Assembly (NCBI GenBank): GCA_963575745.1
Contig: CAUYUJ010000336.1
Location: 1,328,747 to 1,392,746, forward strand
Origin: Prorocentrum cordatum
Taxonomy: Eukaryota > Sar > Dinophyceae > Prorocentrales > Prorocentraceae
Direction of reading: 5' to 3'
DNA length: 64,000 nucleotides
The notes below the pieces were generated by a model that was not told the origin of the DNA, did not search any database, and was given only the letters and a program-made list of their open reading frames with translations. Positions 42,401 to 52,487 of this stretch are shown piece after piece. Made by a program: the position numbers and the translations under genes. Within the stretch, counting starts at the first letter, position 1. Each line of letters begins with the position of its first letter.

Positions 42401-42690
42401 ACTGCTGTTGGGCATTGTGCCCATTCTTTCCGCACCCATTTCGTTCGTGCCGAGCCTCTGCCGAGGCTCGGTGGCGAGCTCAGCCCAGGTGGGCAGCCTG
42501 TCAGGGCCGTCAGCGCCCCAGCAAGGCGGCGACGGCGGCGGGGGCGCCGCGAGCTCGGCAAGGCTGCTCCGGCAGGCGGCGGCGAGCGGGCGGCAGCGGG
42601 CTCGCTACCAGGTCCTCCAGGATGGCCAACCCGGTCCGATCCCGCAGAGCGCCCAGGCTCTGCGCCCAGGAGGCCGCCCAGGCCGCTGGG
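42401..42690. other. GC-rich spacer
   Basis: No gene is supported. It begins with another GCTGTTGGGCATTGTGCCC echo of R3. Confidence 0.4.
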
Positions 42691-42825
42691 GCCAGCTCCT
42701 CCTCTTCCTCCTCCTCCTCATCGTCCTCTTCCTGCTCCTCCTCCTCCTCATCATCATCATCCTCCTCTCCCTCCCTCCTCCCTCCTCTTCCTCCTCCCTC
42801 TTCCCCTCCCATCTCTTGCCTTACA
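42691..42825. repeat. CTC/ATC pyrimidine microsatellite
   Basis: CCTCCTCATCGTCCTC and CATCATCATC units. Confidence 0.95.
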
Positions 42826-42929
42826 AAGAACTTGTCCCTGTCGCACCCCAATGCAAGTTGTTTAAGGCGGGCCGGTTGTTTTGCCTGAGACTTCCTCGCC
42901 AACTATGACTATTAAACGTAGCAGTTGGC

Positions 42930-43415
42930 AGAAATTTCACGGATGGAGGGCGGGAGGTTTCAAAATGCGGTTATCGCCTTAGCGCGGCGCACATTCGTGC
43001 AACAATGTAAGAATTTCACCGTTTTCAAAATGTGACTCTCGCCTCAGCGCGGTGCACATTCGATTTAAACAATTGCCAGGGTTTCACGGATTGAGGCGGG
43101 TGGTTTTGTAAATGTGGTTTTCGCCTTAGCGCGGCGTGCACTCGTCTCAAATATTTGCAAGGGTTTCACTGGTTGAAAGCGGGTGGTGTTCAAAATGTGG
43201 CTCTCGCTTTAGCGCGGCGCACAAGCTTTCTAACACATCTGCAGAATTTCACTGGTTGAGGGTGGGTCGTTGTCAAAATGTGGCTCCTGCTTTAGCGCCG
43301 CACGCATTTGTTTTAACATTTGCAAGAGCTTCACGGATTGAGGGCGGTACGTCTTCAACATGTGGCTCTCGCCTAAGGCGAGGGTTTCAAGGATTCCAAT
43401 CGTCAACGCACCAGA
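42930..43415. repeat. ~83-bp tandem array, 6 units
   Basis: The unit is TTTCACGGATTGAGGGCGG, GGTTTTCAAAATGTGGCTCT, CGCCTTAGCGCGGCGCACA and TCGTTTTAACA.TTTGCAAGGG, at about 42937, 43013, 43081, 43164, 43247 and 43330. It is the same family as 5560-6010. Both lie next to composite repeat A and CTC tracts. Confidence 0.85.
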
Positions 43416-43516
43416 AATAGCATTTCCAAAGGATTCAGGACTACGCGGGCGCAACCCTTACGCTGATTCGCTGCGTTGAAGTTCCAGAATTTGATTTCTG
43501 GCACGATCCAGGACAA

Positions 43517-43735
43517 TCAACACGCAACTGTCAGGTTGATCCGTGGGGTTGGAATCCCGAGAACGATGCTTTGACATGTTTCAGGGTCTTCAAACGAATG
43601 TCTTCCAACGAGCCAGTTCCCCCAATGGAAATGGAACCATTGTAGGGGCCTGTAAAGAGGAAGCTTGGAGGGATGGTGTATTCCGACATCGTTGATGAAT
43701 CTTGGGCTTGCACTGGTCCTCCTCCTCATCCCCGT
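43517..43735 (-). pseudogene. composite repeat A, conserved coding-like fragment, copy 2
   Basis: The minus frame reads RRRTSASPRFIND, SKLPLYRPLQWFHF, HSFEDPETCQS and IPTPRINLT, parallel to copy 1 at 4602-4810. It ends at a stop at 43517 and runs into poly-Arg from the CTC tract. The function is unknown. Confidence 0.45.
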
Positions 43736-43985
43736 CCTCGTCCTCCTTCTCCTCTTCCTGCTCCTCCTCGTCCTCCTCCTGCTCCTCCTCCTCCTCCTCC
43801 TCACTCCTCCTCTCACCCTCCTACTCCTCCTCCTCCTCCTCCTCCTCCTCCTCCTCCTCCTCCTCCTCCTCCTCCTCGTCCTCTTCCTCCTCCGCGTCCT
43901 CCTTTTCGTCCACCTCCTCCTCCTCCTCGTTGTCCTCCTCCTCCTCCTCCTCCTCCTCCTCCTTGCCTCCTTCTTCCTGGCGTCT
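43720..43985. repeat. long CTC microsatellite
   Basis: About 260 nt of nearly pure pyrimidine, mostly CTC with occasional CGTC. Long Leu, Ser, Pro, Arg, Glu or Gly frames here are artefacts. Confidence 0.97.
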
Positions 43986-44222
43986 TCCACCCTCTCTCCC
44001 CCTCTCTCCAAACAATTCGGGGGCGGGAACGGCCGCCTGCTGGAGTTCCGCTACTCTCTGCCTGGTGAGGGCGAACTCGTCCCTGCAGTCGGTGACTTCC
44101 TCCTGCGCGACCCTCATACGCAGAATGCATCTGTATACACCACCGCCGTGTATGGTCAGGGCCTTCCTGGGCCCTTGCATGGTGTATGCGCCTCCTGGCC
44201 GAAGCCAGGAAGGTGAGATCAT
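43986..44222 (-). other. possible coiled-coil coding remnant
   Basis: The minus frame reads VYRCILRMRVAQEEVTDCRD, then EFALTRQRVAELQQAAVPAP and ELFGERG, a heptad-like helical segment that continues into poly-Glu from the CTC tract. No family recognised. The plus frame is also open. Confidence 0.25.
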
Positions 44223-45000
44223 ACACCGTTGTGAAGCCCAGGATGACCATCACCAGGCTCTGTAGTGAATGATTGTATGCCGTCTGCGGACCTCAGGGTG
44301 GCGAGCAGCTCCAGCACCCTCGGCGTCGAGGCGGAGGCCTGGCCGCCTGGGGAGCCCTCGCCCAATGGCGACGCGCACCTGGGAGGCCGCCCAAAAAGGG
44401 GGGCAGGAACAGGGAGGATCGTCTAGGACATGGTGGAGCTGAGCGAGCCCCTTGTTGGTTGCATGCCACCTCGAGCGCCCTCCGCCTGTCCGTGGGACCG
44501 CGCCGCATCGCCGATGCATCGGCGATGCGGCACGAACCTGGATCCTCCGACCCCACACCGCTCCGCCCCCGTTTGCGCGGCCTGGGAGCGAAAAACAGAT
44601 CTGCATCCGCGGCTGGGCCGCGACCTCGAGGTGTGTCTTCGCAGATGCACCGTGCGGAACCTGTCCTTGCGATGGCGTATCCGAGGGATCGCGCCCCGGA
44701 ATCCAGACCAAATACATTCGCCGCTCATGAACCGCTCCGCCCCCGCCTGAGCGGCCCCGAGCCGCCCCTGGCCGCGGCTCGGCCCCTCCGAGTAGTACAT
44801 GGCGGTCTCAACACCTCAACCCTGGGACGCGGAGCGCCCATGGCGCCGCCAGAGGCGGCGCTGGGGTGCTCGATCGGACTACTTGGGGGGACCATTGAGG
44901 CCAGCTGGGACTACTCGGGGGGGCCGCTGAGGCCAGCCGGGAGTGCCTCGGGGGGCTGCCTGCGCACCCCGAAGCCTCACCAAACGCACCGTCGAGGAGG
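44223..45000. other. GC-rich spacer with palindrome repeat
   Basis: No gene is supported. It contains the perfect palindrome at 44502-44531 and GGCC..CTCGG-type repeats at 44870-44970. Confidence 0.4.
44502..44531. other. 30-bp perfect palindrome
   Basis: GCCGCATCGCCGATG followed directly by its reverse complement. It is related to the imperfect palindrome at 35287-35316. Confidence 0.95.
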
Positions 45001-45910
45001 ATGAGGAGGAGGAGGAGGAGGAGGAGGAGTACGGTGCATGCAGGGAAGGGTCTCTTTGGATGGGCAGGTATATTATGGGCTAGAGTGGAGGAGGAAATGA
45101 AGAATGGGCAACAACCAAAGAACTGCTACGTGTGATATTGCCACCTAACTCTCTGCTGCAAGCCATATCTACGCAGCACATTGCATACGACAGTTCTTGC
45201 CTCTCAGAGTGAATCCTGTGGTCAGGGGTACACAAAAAAGCCTGGGCAGCATCAAGAACTGCTACATCTTGTACTTGACGTCACTGTTGTTTGCTGCCAG
45301 CGGTACAATGCATCAGGGAAGGGTCTCTATGGATGTGCAGGTTATGGGAGGGGCTCTCAGAGACATCAGCAAAGGGTGTAGTAATTGCGCGTTTCAGCCT
45401 CACCGCCGACATGCCAGCCTACAGGCCAGCCTAACACGCCTGACATGCCGCGGATTGCCTGCATCAGCCAAAAACAGCAGCCCCAGACTTGCATCACACA
45501 ACTTTGCTGTTCCTTACCAATTTAGGCATCAACACTGTACATACGCCATCCCTTACCGCTCAGGCTACATCAGGTGGTTTGGGGTATACCCAAAAACCAT
45601 GGGCAACATCCACAAAATTGCTACATGTTGTACTTGACGTCGATGTTTTTGTTTGCTGCAAGCCGTACTATACATGAGGGATGGGTCTTTGGATGGGCTA
45701 TGGTTGGGCAGGATATGGGTGGGGCTCTGGGCGACATTCCAGCAAAGAATGTACTCGCGCGTTACAGCCTTACCGCCGACAAGCCGGCCAGACAGGCCAA
45801 CCTCAACATTTCTGACATGCCGTGGTCGCCTGCATACGAATAGCAGCAGCCCCTGACATGCAAGCACTTTACTTCGCTGCTCCTTACCAACTAGGCAGCA
45901 CGTACCACTG
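45001..45910. repeat. ~365-bp tandem array, 2 full and 1 partial unit
   Basis: GTACTTGACGTC recurs at 45271 and 45630, ACCGCCGACA at 45402 and 45772. A partial first unit starts near 45035 with GCAGGGAAGGGTCTCTTTGG. 45001-45030 is a GGA microsatellite. No coding support. Confidence 0.8.
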
Positions 45911-46848
45911 CAACTAAGGGGCACTAACTTATTATGGACTAATGGAAGTTGGGGGGTCATTCTTCAGAGGTGCGTGCTGTCCTTTACCTTGCGGGCACCT
46001 ACTCTTTCATTTACGATCGTCGCCACCTTCACTTATATTATTTTCAGAGGCGCCCGCCAGATACATTGTAACCCGAGTCGTGTACACCGTGAGTGTTCAC
46101 AATCAAAAACGCCACATATTTTCACAGAAGACTTGCTTAACGTAAAAGGGAGGCGGAGGAGCAGCAGGAGCTCAGCAGGAGGAGGAGGAGGAGGAGGAGG
46201 AGGAGGAGGAGAAGGAGGAGGAGGAAAGAGAGGTCCGCTTACGTGGCCCGGAGGCGCCCCTGGTCGCGGCTCGGCCCCTCCAGGAGTTGCACTTCCGCCA
46301 CCGTCACGACGGTGGCGGCCCTGTCGGGCCGCGCGGCGGGCGGAGAGCACGGCGGCGCCGCGGCGCCGGCGGGGCCAGGCGGCGCGACGGCGGCCGCCGC
46401 GGCGCCGCGATGGGCGGGCGTGCTGAGGCGCGGCCGGGGCGCCGCCACGCCACGCGCTGCGCCGCTGCGGCCCGCGCCTCGCGCCCGCGTCGAGGTGGGG
46501 CTCGAGGGGGCTCGAGGTGTGGGGGGTGGGGCTCCAGGGGGCGGGGGGGGGGGAGGGGCTCCAGGGGGCCTCGAGGGGAGGGGCTCGAGGGGGCCCGAAA
46601 TGGGAGAGCTCAACGGGGCGGGGGGGGAGGGGGGGCTGGAGGCTGGAGGGGTTGAGATGGGAGGGGGCTCGAGAGAGCATGGGGGGAAGGCTTGGGGGGC
46701 TCGAGGGGGCTCGAGTTGGGGGGTGGGCTCGAGGTGTGTGGGGGGGGGCTCGAGGGGGGATCGAGCATGAAAGGGTCTTGGCGCGCGGGCCTGCGGGGGC
46801 CGCCAGAGGGGGGGCGAGTGAACCCGATAGGGGGAGCCTCGCTCCTCC
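45911..46848. other. spacer with GGA microsatellite and GGGGCTCGAGG repeats
   Basis: GGAGGAGGA at 46160-46230. GGGGGGCTCGAGGGGGCTCGAG-type G-rich units at 46495-46765. No gene is supported. Confidence 0.6.
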
Positions 46849-47058
46849 TCCTCCTCGTCCTCCTCCTCCTCCTCCTCGTCCTCCTCCGCCTCCTCCTCTT
46901 ATTATTGTTATTATTCTTGGTAGTATTAATATTATTACTCTTCTTCTTCTTAATATCATTATTAATATGCTTCTTATTAGTTTTAAATAATATTCTTGTA
47001 TTAGCATCATTAATATTATTATGGTGATGATTATTAGTATACCATTATTAATGGTATT
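46849..47058. repeat. CTC then ATT microsatellite (left part of copia target)
   Basis: CTCCTCGTCCTC to about 46900, then TTATTATTG/TTAATATTATT to the element boundary. It continues as ATT repeats at 52862 on the other side of the insertion. Confidence 0.95.
47054..47058. other. target-site duplication, left
   Basis: GTATT, identical to 52862-52866. Confidence 0.9.
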
Positions 47059-47147
47059 TGCAGGGCTTCGCAGGTGCCGAGCTGAGATTATGGTTACCGA
47101 AACCGTTTGGCTCAAGAAAAGGAATCCAGGGGCTCCGCCATTCCGCA
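47059..47147 (+). repeat. 5' LTR (89 bp) with spliced-leader-like sequence
   Basis: TGCAGG...CCGCA. Positions 47096-47116 read ACCGAAACCGTTTGGCTCAA followed by G. This equals 18 of 22 positions of the dinoflagellate spliced leader (with one gap), including the last 11 nt exactly. It is identical in the right LTR. Confidence 0.95.
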
Positions 47148-47160
47148 TGGTCGCGGAGCC
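47148..47160 (+). promoter_or_regulatory. primer-binding site
   Basis: TGGTCGCGGAGCC begins directly after the LTR's CA. TGG pairs with a tRNA 3' CCA. The sequence matches 10 of 13 positions of the initiator-Met type site TGGTATCAGAGCC. The exact tRNA is not identified. Confidence 0.7.
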
Positions 47161-47210
47161 TGGTCGAATGCCCACGGCCAGGCTCCCAGTTTACCGTTTC
47201 TCGCGACAAG

Positions 47211-49880
47211 ATGGCAACAGCAGAGGAGGTTCTGAATAGGATCGTGGCGATGGAGGGCGTCGTAGTCCAGCAGAGAGATCAGATAGCGAGGTTGGAACAA
47301 CAACTTCGAGATGCGCATCAACGAGCAGCAGCAGCAGAAGGACCAGCAGACGACCGACCATATCAACCGAGAGCGGAGTCACTAGTTGACACGAAGCTGC
47401 TCGGAAAACCAGACAAGTTCTCGGGTGAGCTCGACGAGAATGCGAAGTACAAGGGCGGTGTCACGTGGGAGAACTGGAGTTTCGTCCTAGCGGCCTACTG
47501 CATGGCGGTGGATCCTCATATGGCGGAGTTGATGAGGGATGCTGCGAAGGTCGACGCTGAGGCTTTCGCACACGAGGATCTAGACGAAGAGGCCCAGCGA
47601 GTCAACACCAACCTGTACTATATCCTTGTACTGACGTGCAAGGACAAGGCTCAGGGCATCGTGAAGAGCGTTCCCTCAGGAGAAGGCCTAGAGGCCTGGC
47701 GTCTACTGTGTCTGGAGCTCGAGCCGAAGGTGCCGTCGAGATTCTCAGGTATGTTAGACTCGATGCTGTATCCGCATGTGCAGGAGAACGACCCGATCAA
47801 AGGCATCGTATCGTGGGAGACGTTGGTCCAGAGATATGAAGAGCAGACAGGAGAGAAGGTCATGGAGTCGATCAAAAAGTCTGTTCTCAGTACGCGATTA
47901 GTGCCGCCAAAGCTTCGAGAACATCTCATGCTGAACGCCACGAGGTTCACGACATACGCGTTGGCACGAGCTGAGGTGTTGAACTACTTGAGGTCGAAGC
48001 AGGCGGCGATGGCAATAAGTGGACCTGCGCATGTGGATCTGGATGCGCTCACATTCGGCAAGTTCGGCAAAGACTCGAAGGGCAGGCACGGCAAAGACAA
48101 GGACAAGGGCAAGGGCTACGACCAGAGCGCGACGCAGCCTTGCAAGTACTGCGGCAAGAAAGGTCACAAGCTCATGGAGTGCAGGAAGGCCACGCAGGAC
48201 ATGAAGGACGGCAATATCACGAATGATGACTTGCGAAAAACCAGCCATGGCAAGGGCAAGGGTAAGGACAAAAGCAACGGGGCGAAGAGCACACCTGCGC
48301 CCGACAAGCCCAAGGATCAAGACATGAAGTACTTAGGGTACGAGTACGACGCCGAGGAGGGCTACATCTTCATGCTGAAGGAGAACGAGACTGAGGAGAT
48401 AGATCACAGATCGGGTGTAGACCGCACGGAGGTAGACGGATACACTGTGAATCTAGAGAGTAAGGAGGAGCCCAATCACAAGTTCAACGAGAATGACGAG
48501 AGCTACCTGATTCCAATAGAGTTCGAGAATGACAGCGACGGTAAGATCGAGGTGATGGTCGACTCATGTGCGGCACGGAGCGTTTGCCCACCTGGTTTCG
48601 CACCAAGAATACCACGAGCAGAAGCGGACGCACCACCACTACGACAGGCAGATGGTACTAAGATCTACTCGAACGGCTGCAAGACGGTACAAATGCAGGT
48701 GGCTGGGGCTCGACAACCAATTCGAGGACAGTTCGATGTACGAGACGTCCACAAGACGATCATTGCGGTGAGCGACCTGACGAAGGGAGCTCAAGGGGCA
48801 TGGTTCGACGAAGGCGGTGGAGCAGTGGCCAATCCGAAGATCAGCCAGCGGATCAAGGAAATAATCGAGTACGAACACGCGAACAACCATAGAAACAGAC
48901 CCCTGAGGATCCCGAAGAGGCGTGGAATTTACAGCTTCGACGTGGACGCGAGCACGCTATGCCCCCTTGAGAGTGATGAACCTGAACAAGCTCAGCAGCG
49001 GGGGGGGCAGGAGGAAGAGATCGAGACCGACGAGGCGCGACTGCCGAAGGTCAAGAAGGGGAGGTACAAGCCCACGGCGGAGGAGATAGCCATCCACGGG
49101 AAGACGCACACGCCGCATCGGGACTGCTGCTTCGTGAACACCGAGCAGGAGACGGAGATGGTCAACATCCTGGTGATGGTGCAGAAGCCTGAGGACGCAG
49201 TTGCTTCCATCATGGTTATCCACAAGGGACCCAGCGAGTACGTCAACTCAGCGGTGGAGTTCTACTTTGACGTTTGGGGAGCAGCGGAAATCATCCTGAA
49301 GGGCGACCAGGAGCCATCACTACAAGCGGTGATCACGGCGGTGAAGAACAGGAGGAAGCACAGCACGCAGGTGGAGAAGGCTCCCAAAGGTTCTCATCAG
49401 AGCAACGGTGCGATTGAGAATGCGGTGGAAAGAGTGGAGTCGTTACTACGTACACTACACAGCGAGCTGGAAGTGAAGTTGGATGTGAAGATCGGACCCA
49501 AGAGTTTGATCATGCCGTGGTTGGTTAGGCACGTGGGGTACTTGCTCACCAGGTTCGCTATCAAGACGGATGGCAGGACAGCTTGGGAACGACTGGGACG
49601 TGCGAAGTTCAAGTCGGAGCTTGGGAAGATCGGAGAGACGATCGACTACAAGATCCAAGCAAAGGACTACTCCAAGCTGGAACCTAAGTGGGGCGAAGGT
49701 ATCTTCTTGGGCAGGCGCGACGAGAGCGACGAGATCATCGCAGGTACGTCGAGAAGGGGTCGAGCACGCCAGAACGATGAAGCTCAGAGCCACGGGGGAC
49801 AAGTACAACAAGGAGGTCTACAACACGTTCATAGGAGTGCCGTGGAATCCCAGGGGCTTAGAGGTGAAGGATCAGAGTGA
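47211..49880 (+). CDS. Gag-protease-integrase polyprotein (889 aa), copia type
   Basis: The start is ATG at 47211 (MATAEEVLNRIV); the frame is open further up but has no earlier ATG. Residues 1-35 form a coiled coil. A gag region follows, with a CCHC zinc knuckle at residues 311-324 (CKYCGKKGHKLMEC) amid Lys/Gly-rich flanks. The protease active site appears at residue 451 as DSC rather than the usual D-S/T-G. The integrase zinc part is H629-x3-H...HRDCC. The catalytic core shows D699 (KGDQEPSL) and E736 (HQSNGAIENAVERV), spaced 36 residues apart. The first catalytic Asp and part of the zinc domain appear to be missing between HRDCC and ILVMVQKPEDA, so strand transfer is probably lost. The frame ends at 49880, after a frameshift near 49752 takes the homologous reading to another frame (VEHARTMKL...GVPWNPRG). 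Confidence 0.9.
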   Translation: MATAEEVLNRIVAMEGVVVQQRDQIARLEQQLRDAHQRAAAAEGPADDRPYQPRAESLVDTKLLGKPDKFSGELDENAKYKGGVTWENWSFVLAAYCMAVDPHMAELMRDAAKVDAEAFAHEDLDEEAQRVNTNLYYILVLTCKDKAQGIVKSVPSGEGLEAWRLLCLELEPKVPSRFSGMLDSMLYPHVQENDPIKGIVSWETLVQRYEEQTGEKVMESIKKSVLSTRLVPPKLREHLMLNATRFTTYALARAEVLNYLRSKQAAMAISGPAHVDLDALTFGKFGKDSKGRHGKDKDKGKGYDQSATQPCKYCGKKGHKLMECRKATQDMKDGNITNDDLRKTSHGKGKGKDKSNGAKSTPAPDKPKDQDMKYLGYEYDAEEGYIFMLKENETEEIDHRSGVDRTEVDGYTVNLESKEEPNHKFNENDESYLIPIEFENDSDGKIEVMVDSCAARSVCPPGFAPRIPRAEADAPPLRQADGTKIYSNGCKTVQMQVAGARQPIRGQFDVRDVHKTIIAVSDLTKGAQGAWFDEGGGAVANPKISQRIKEIIEYEHANNHRNRPLRIPKRRGIYSFDVDASTLCPLESDEPEQAQQRGGQEEEIETDEARLPKVKKGRYKPTAEEIAIHGKTHTPHRDCCFVNTEQETEMVNILVMVQKPEDAVASIMVIHKGPSEYVNSAVEFYFDVWGAAEIILKGDQEPSLQAVITAVKNRRKHSTQVEKAPKGSHQSNGAIENAVERVESLLRTLHSELEVKLDVKIGPKSLIMPWLVRHVGYLLTRFAIKTDGRTAWERLGRAKFKSELGKIGETIDYKIQAKDYSKLEPKWGEGIFLGRRDESDEIIAGTSRRGRARQNDEAQSHGGQVQQGGLQHVHRSAVESQGLRGEGSE

Positions 49881-51942
49881 GGTGGTCAGGAGACGGAAGT
49901 ACATCACGAAGGCGCTGATCGAGGAGTATGGACCTACAGATGGGCGCGCCGCATGCGAAGGGAACTCAGCAATACACAACGCGAGGTGCAGGACGTGGTT
50001 CGCCAAGATCTTCGAGGAGGCTGACCCGAGGATCGAGATGGCACCAGGAGATCAACCAGGACAAGCGCAACCTGCAGCAGCACCAGCGGCAGTTCCAGCA
50101 GCACAGACACCACCAGAAAATGCTAGAGTAACAGAACCACGACTTGAAGAAGCAGGTCAGCGAGCTCCAGGTACACCGGTTGGTCATCATTTCGGACAGG
50201 AGCTACAGATCGAGCAAGACGCAGAGATGACGGGTAACGCGATCGTAGCAGGAGGAGATGTGGCGCCTACTACGCCAGGACGGGAAGAGGCGATGGAGAT
50301 AGGCATCATCATGTCGATCACGAAGGAGGAGGACCGCCACGTCTGCGAGGAGTTGGAGCCGAGGGTGAACTATGACAAACTGGTGGGTGACGGAGTCTAC
50401 AGAGACGCGTACACAGGCGAGGAGTTGTTGAAGGAGCTGGTCATCAACGGCAGGACGAAGGAGATGAAGAGCATGGACGAGTTTGAGGTCTTTGAGTGGG
50501 TACCACTTGAAGACTGGATGAAGCCGTTCGACACCAAGTGGATCGACAGCAAGAAGTACGACTTACAGCACAACGAGTGGATCGTGAGGAGCCGATGTGT
50601 TCACAGAAGGTATAGCGACGGGACCGACCCCTCGAATTTCGCAGGGACACCCGCACTATGGGCCGTTAAGCTGGTGATTTTGAGAGCAGCTTCAACGAGA
50701 ACGACTGAGTCGAGGAGGAAGAAGCTTGGTCTATATGACATCTCAGTGGCGTTCTTTCACGCGTCGCTGAAGGAGCCCCAGTGCTGCTGGCCGCCACCTG
50801 AACAGCGACGCCAGGGATGGTTTGGAAGTTGCAGAAGGCGATGTATGGGACGCCAGAGGCGTCGATGTTATTTCAAGGAGAAGTTCGAGATAACTTCAGA
50901 CAGAACGGGTACGAGGAGTTGAAGACGGTGTGCTGCTTGTACTACCATCCTGGCAAGGACTCGCTCTGTGCTGGACGCGGAGATGACTTTGTGGTGGAGG
51001 CTTACGACGAGGAGCTGGATGAGTTCGATATGCTCATGGCCAATAGGTTCAAGGTCAACCCTCATAGGGAGTGGGACCAGGAGGAGCAGCTGAAGGTACG
51101 TTTCTCAACAGAACGGTGCTTTGGGGCGAGGAGGGCTTCGGCATTCTACCAGACCCGAAGCTGATCTTGAAGATGGTGGCGAGCTGAAGCAGGCCAAGCC
51201 CGCAGAGACACCGAGTTCGAGGCACGCTGCCAAGGGAGTTCGAGAAGCTGAAGACCCAGTAGGACGACAGAGCTCGATGTTGTACAGGAGTTGCGGTGGC
51301 ATCGCACAGTATATGGCTGGGGATCGCTGGGATATTCAGGAAGCAGTTCGGGAGCAGAGTTGTTCGTGCAATGACCCGCGGGCGAAGCACGTGCTCAAGC
51401 AGAAACGTCTGGTCAGGTATTTGAAGGGCACGGCCGACATCGTGATATTCTACCCGTATCAGCAGGAGGCGTTCAAAGTGGCGGCGTCGGTGGACGCGGA
51501 CTGGGCAGGACAGGAGGCGACATGCAAGAGTATTTCATCAGGTGGAGTTCGACTAGGGGCACATCTACTGGAGAGCTGGGTACTATCTCAGGCGACGGTG
51601 GCGCTCTCAAATGGGGAGTCGGAGTTCTACGCGACGGGTTCGGGCACAGCCCGAGGTCTCACCATCATGCACGCGTTGCAGGAGATGGCGCAGATGAGGA
51701 ACGAGGAGGTCAATATCACTCTGGAGTTGGAGACGGACTCAGCAGCGGCGAAGGGCATGATCCACAGACACGGAGTCGGACGAGCACGACATCTACAGAC
51801 TAGGTGGATCCGGCATCAAGATCTGGTGCGAGACGGAGACATGGAGGTGGCGAAGGTCAATGCGAAGGACCAAGTGGCAGAACTAGGAACGAAACCGATG
51901 GACAAGAACACGCTCAGGAGACACATGAAGACGCTGGGTTGA
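49752..51942 (+). pseudogene. reverse transcriptase-RNase H part of copia pol, frameshifted
   Basis: The continuation of pol needs at least four frames. From about 49752 to 50790 one frame carries the integrase tail (GVPWNPRG), a Gln/Pro linker and RT fingers (FDTKWIDSKKYDL...VRSRCVHRRYSDG, AGTPALWAVK), with the palm A block LYDISVAFFHASLKEPQ. A shift plus TGA follows near 50800. 50817-51100 carries VWKLQKAMYGTPEA and the palm C box AGRGDDFVV (both Asp kept). Small shifts near 51100-51175 lead to 51180-51942, with GGIAQYMAGDRWDIQ and the RNase H residues DADWAG, NGESEF and ETDSAAAK, then HLQTRWIRHQDLV. The stop is at 51942. The domain order and motifs are firmly Ty1/copia. The multiple indels mean this copy cannot make a normal pol. 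Confidence 0.88.
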
Positions 51943-52001
51943 TCTCAATCAAGGCGACGAGTTTCAAGGACCCATAAGTGCCCATCAAGGTTTTGGCGGT
52001 A

Positions 52002-52487
52002 ATGACTACCATTTCGGGAGCAGAGGCGACAGACGATTACTACTATGAGGATGGTTTCATAATCAATGTGAGCATGAAGAGCGAGTTTAACTGGTGGAGT
52101 TTCGTTACACACTTGGTGGTTACGATTGTGGCAGTGGTTTTCAGTTACTACGTGTTCGTGGTGAAGGCGAAGCAGGACAGGGTTGTGGGTCAATCTTTAG
52201 AGACACAAGGTGACTCTGGGTTGCGGTCCACGCCATTTCGACATGTGCGAGCCGAAGGGGGCCCGAGGTGTAACCTCCAGGACCCGAATTCAGAGTCAGA
52301 TGAACGATCGCCGTCGAGGCGACGCAGGAGAGATGCTTCGCCCGAGGCAGAAGTGCAGTTCAAGAAGATGAGGTCAGTTGAAGTCCAAGGGCCAGTGACC
52401 TACAAGAACAGAAGCAAGCTACATTATGAGGCTGACGGTCGGCATACGCCGCTGGGCAATCGAGAGCGGGGAGCTCGGTTTCAGTGA
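52002..52487 (+). CDS. third ORF of the copia element, 161 aa, one membrane helix
   Basis: It starts at ATG 52002 (an in-frame GTG at 51978 is possible), 60 bp after pol. It reads an acidic Tyr-rich N-terminus (DDYYYEDGF), one hydrophobic segment at residues about 33-54 (WWSFVTHLVVTIVAVVFSYY), then a basic cytosol-type tail with Ser/Arg clusters (DERSPSRRRRRDASPEAEV). The layout is that of a small single-pass protein. It lies where env-like genes sit in some copia elements, but it shows no glycoprotein features, so env is not claimed. Unlike pol it is unbroken. The function is unknown. It could be a remnant of captured host sequence. Confidence 0.6.
   Translation: MTTISGAEATDDYYYEDGFIINVSMKSEFNWWSFVTHLVVTIVAVVFSYYVFVVKAKQDRVVGQSLETQGDSGLRSTPFRHVRAEGGPRCNLQDPNSESDERSPSRRRRRDASPEAEVQFKKMRSVEVQGPVTYKNRSKLHYEADGRHTPLGNRERGARFQ

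Noticed and set aside
43665-44265. Poly-Leu/poly-Ser ORF resembling multi-pass membrane protein
   Set aside because: A CTC microsatellite translated in frame; hydrophobicity is an artefact.
52002-52487. Env glycoprotein assignment for the third copia ORF
   Set aside because: Only one helix, no signal peptide, no cysteine pattern or fusion-type features; position alone is not enough.
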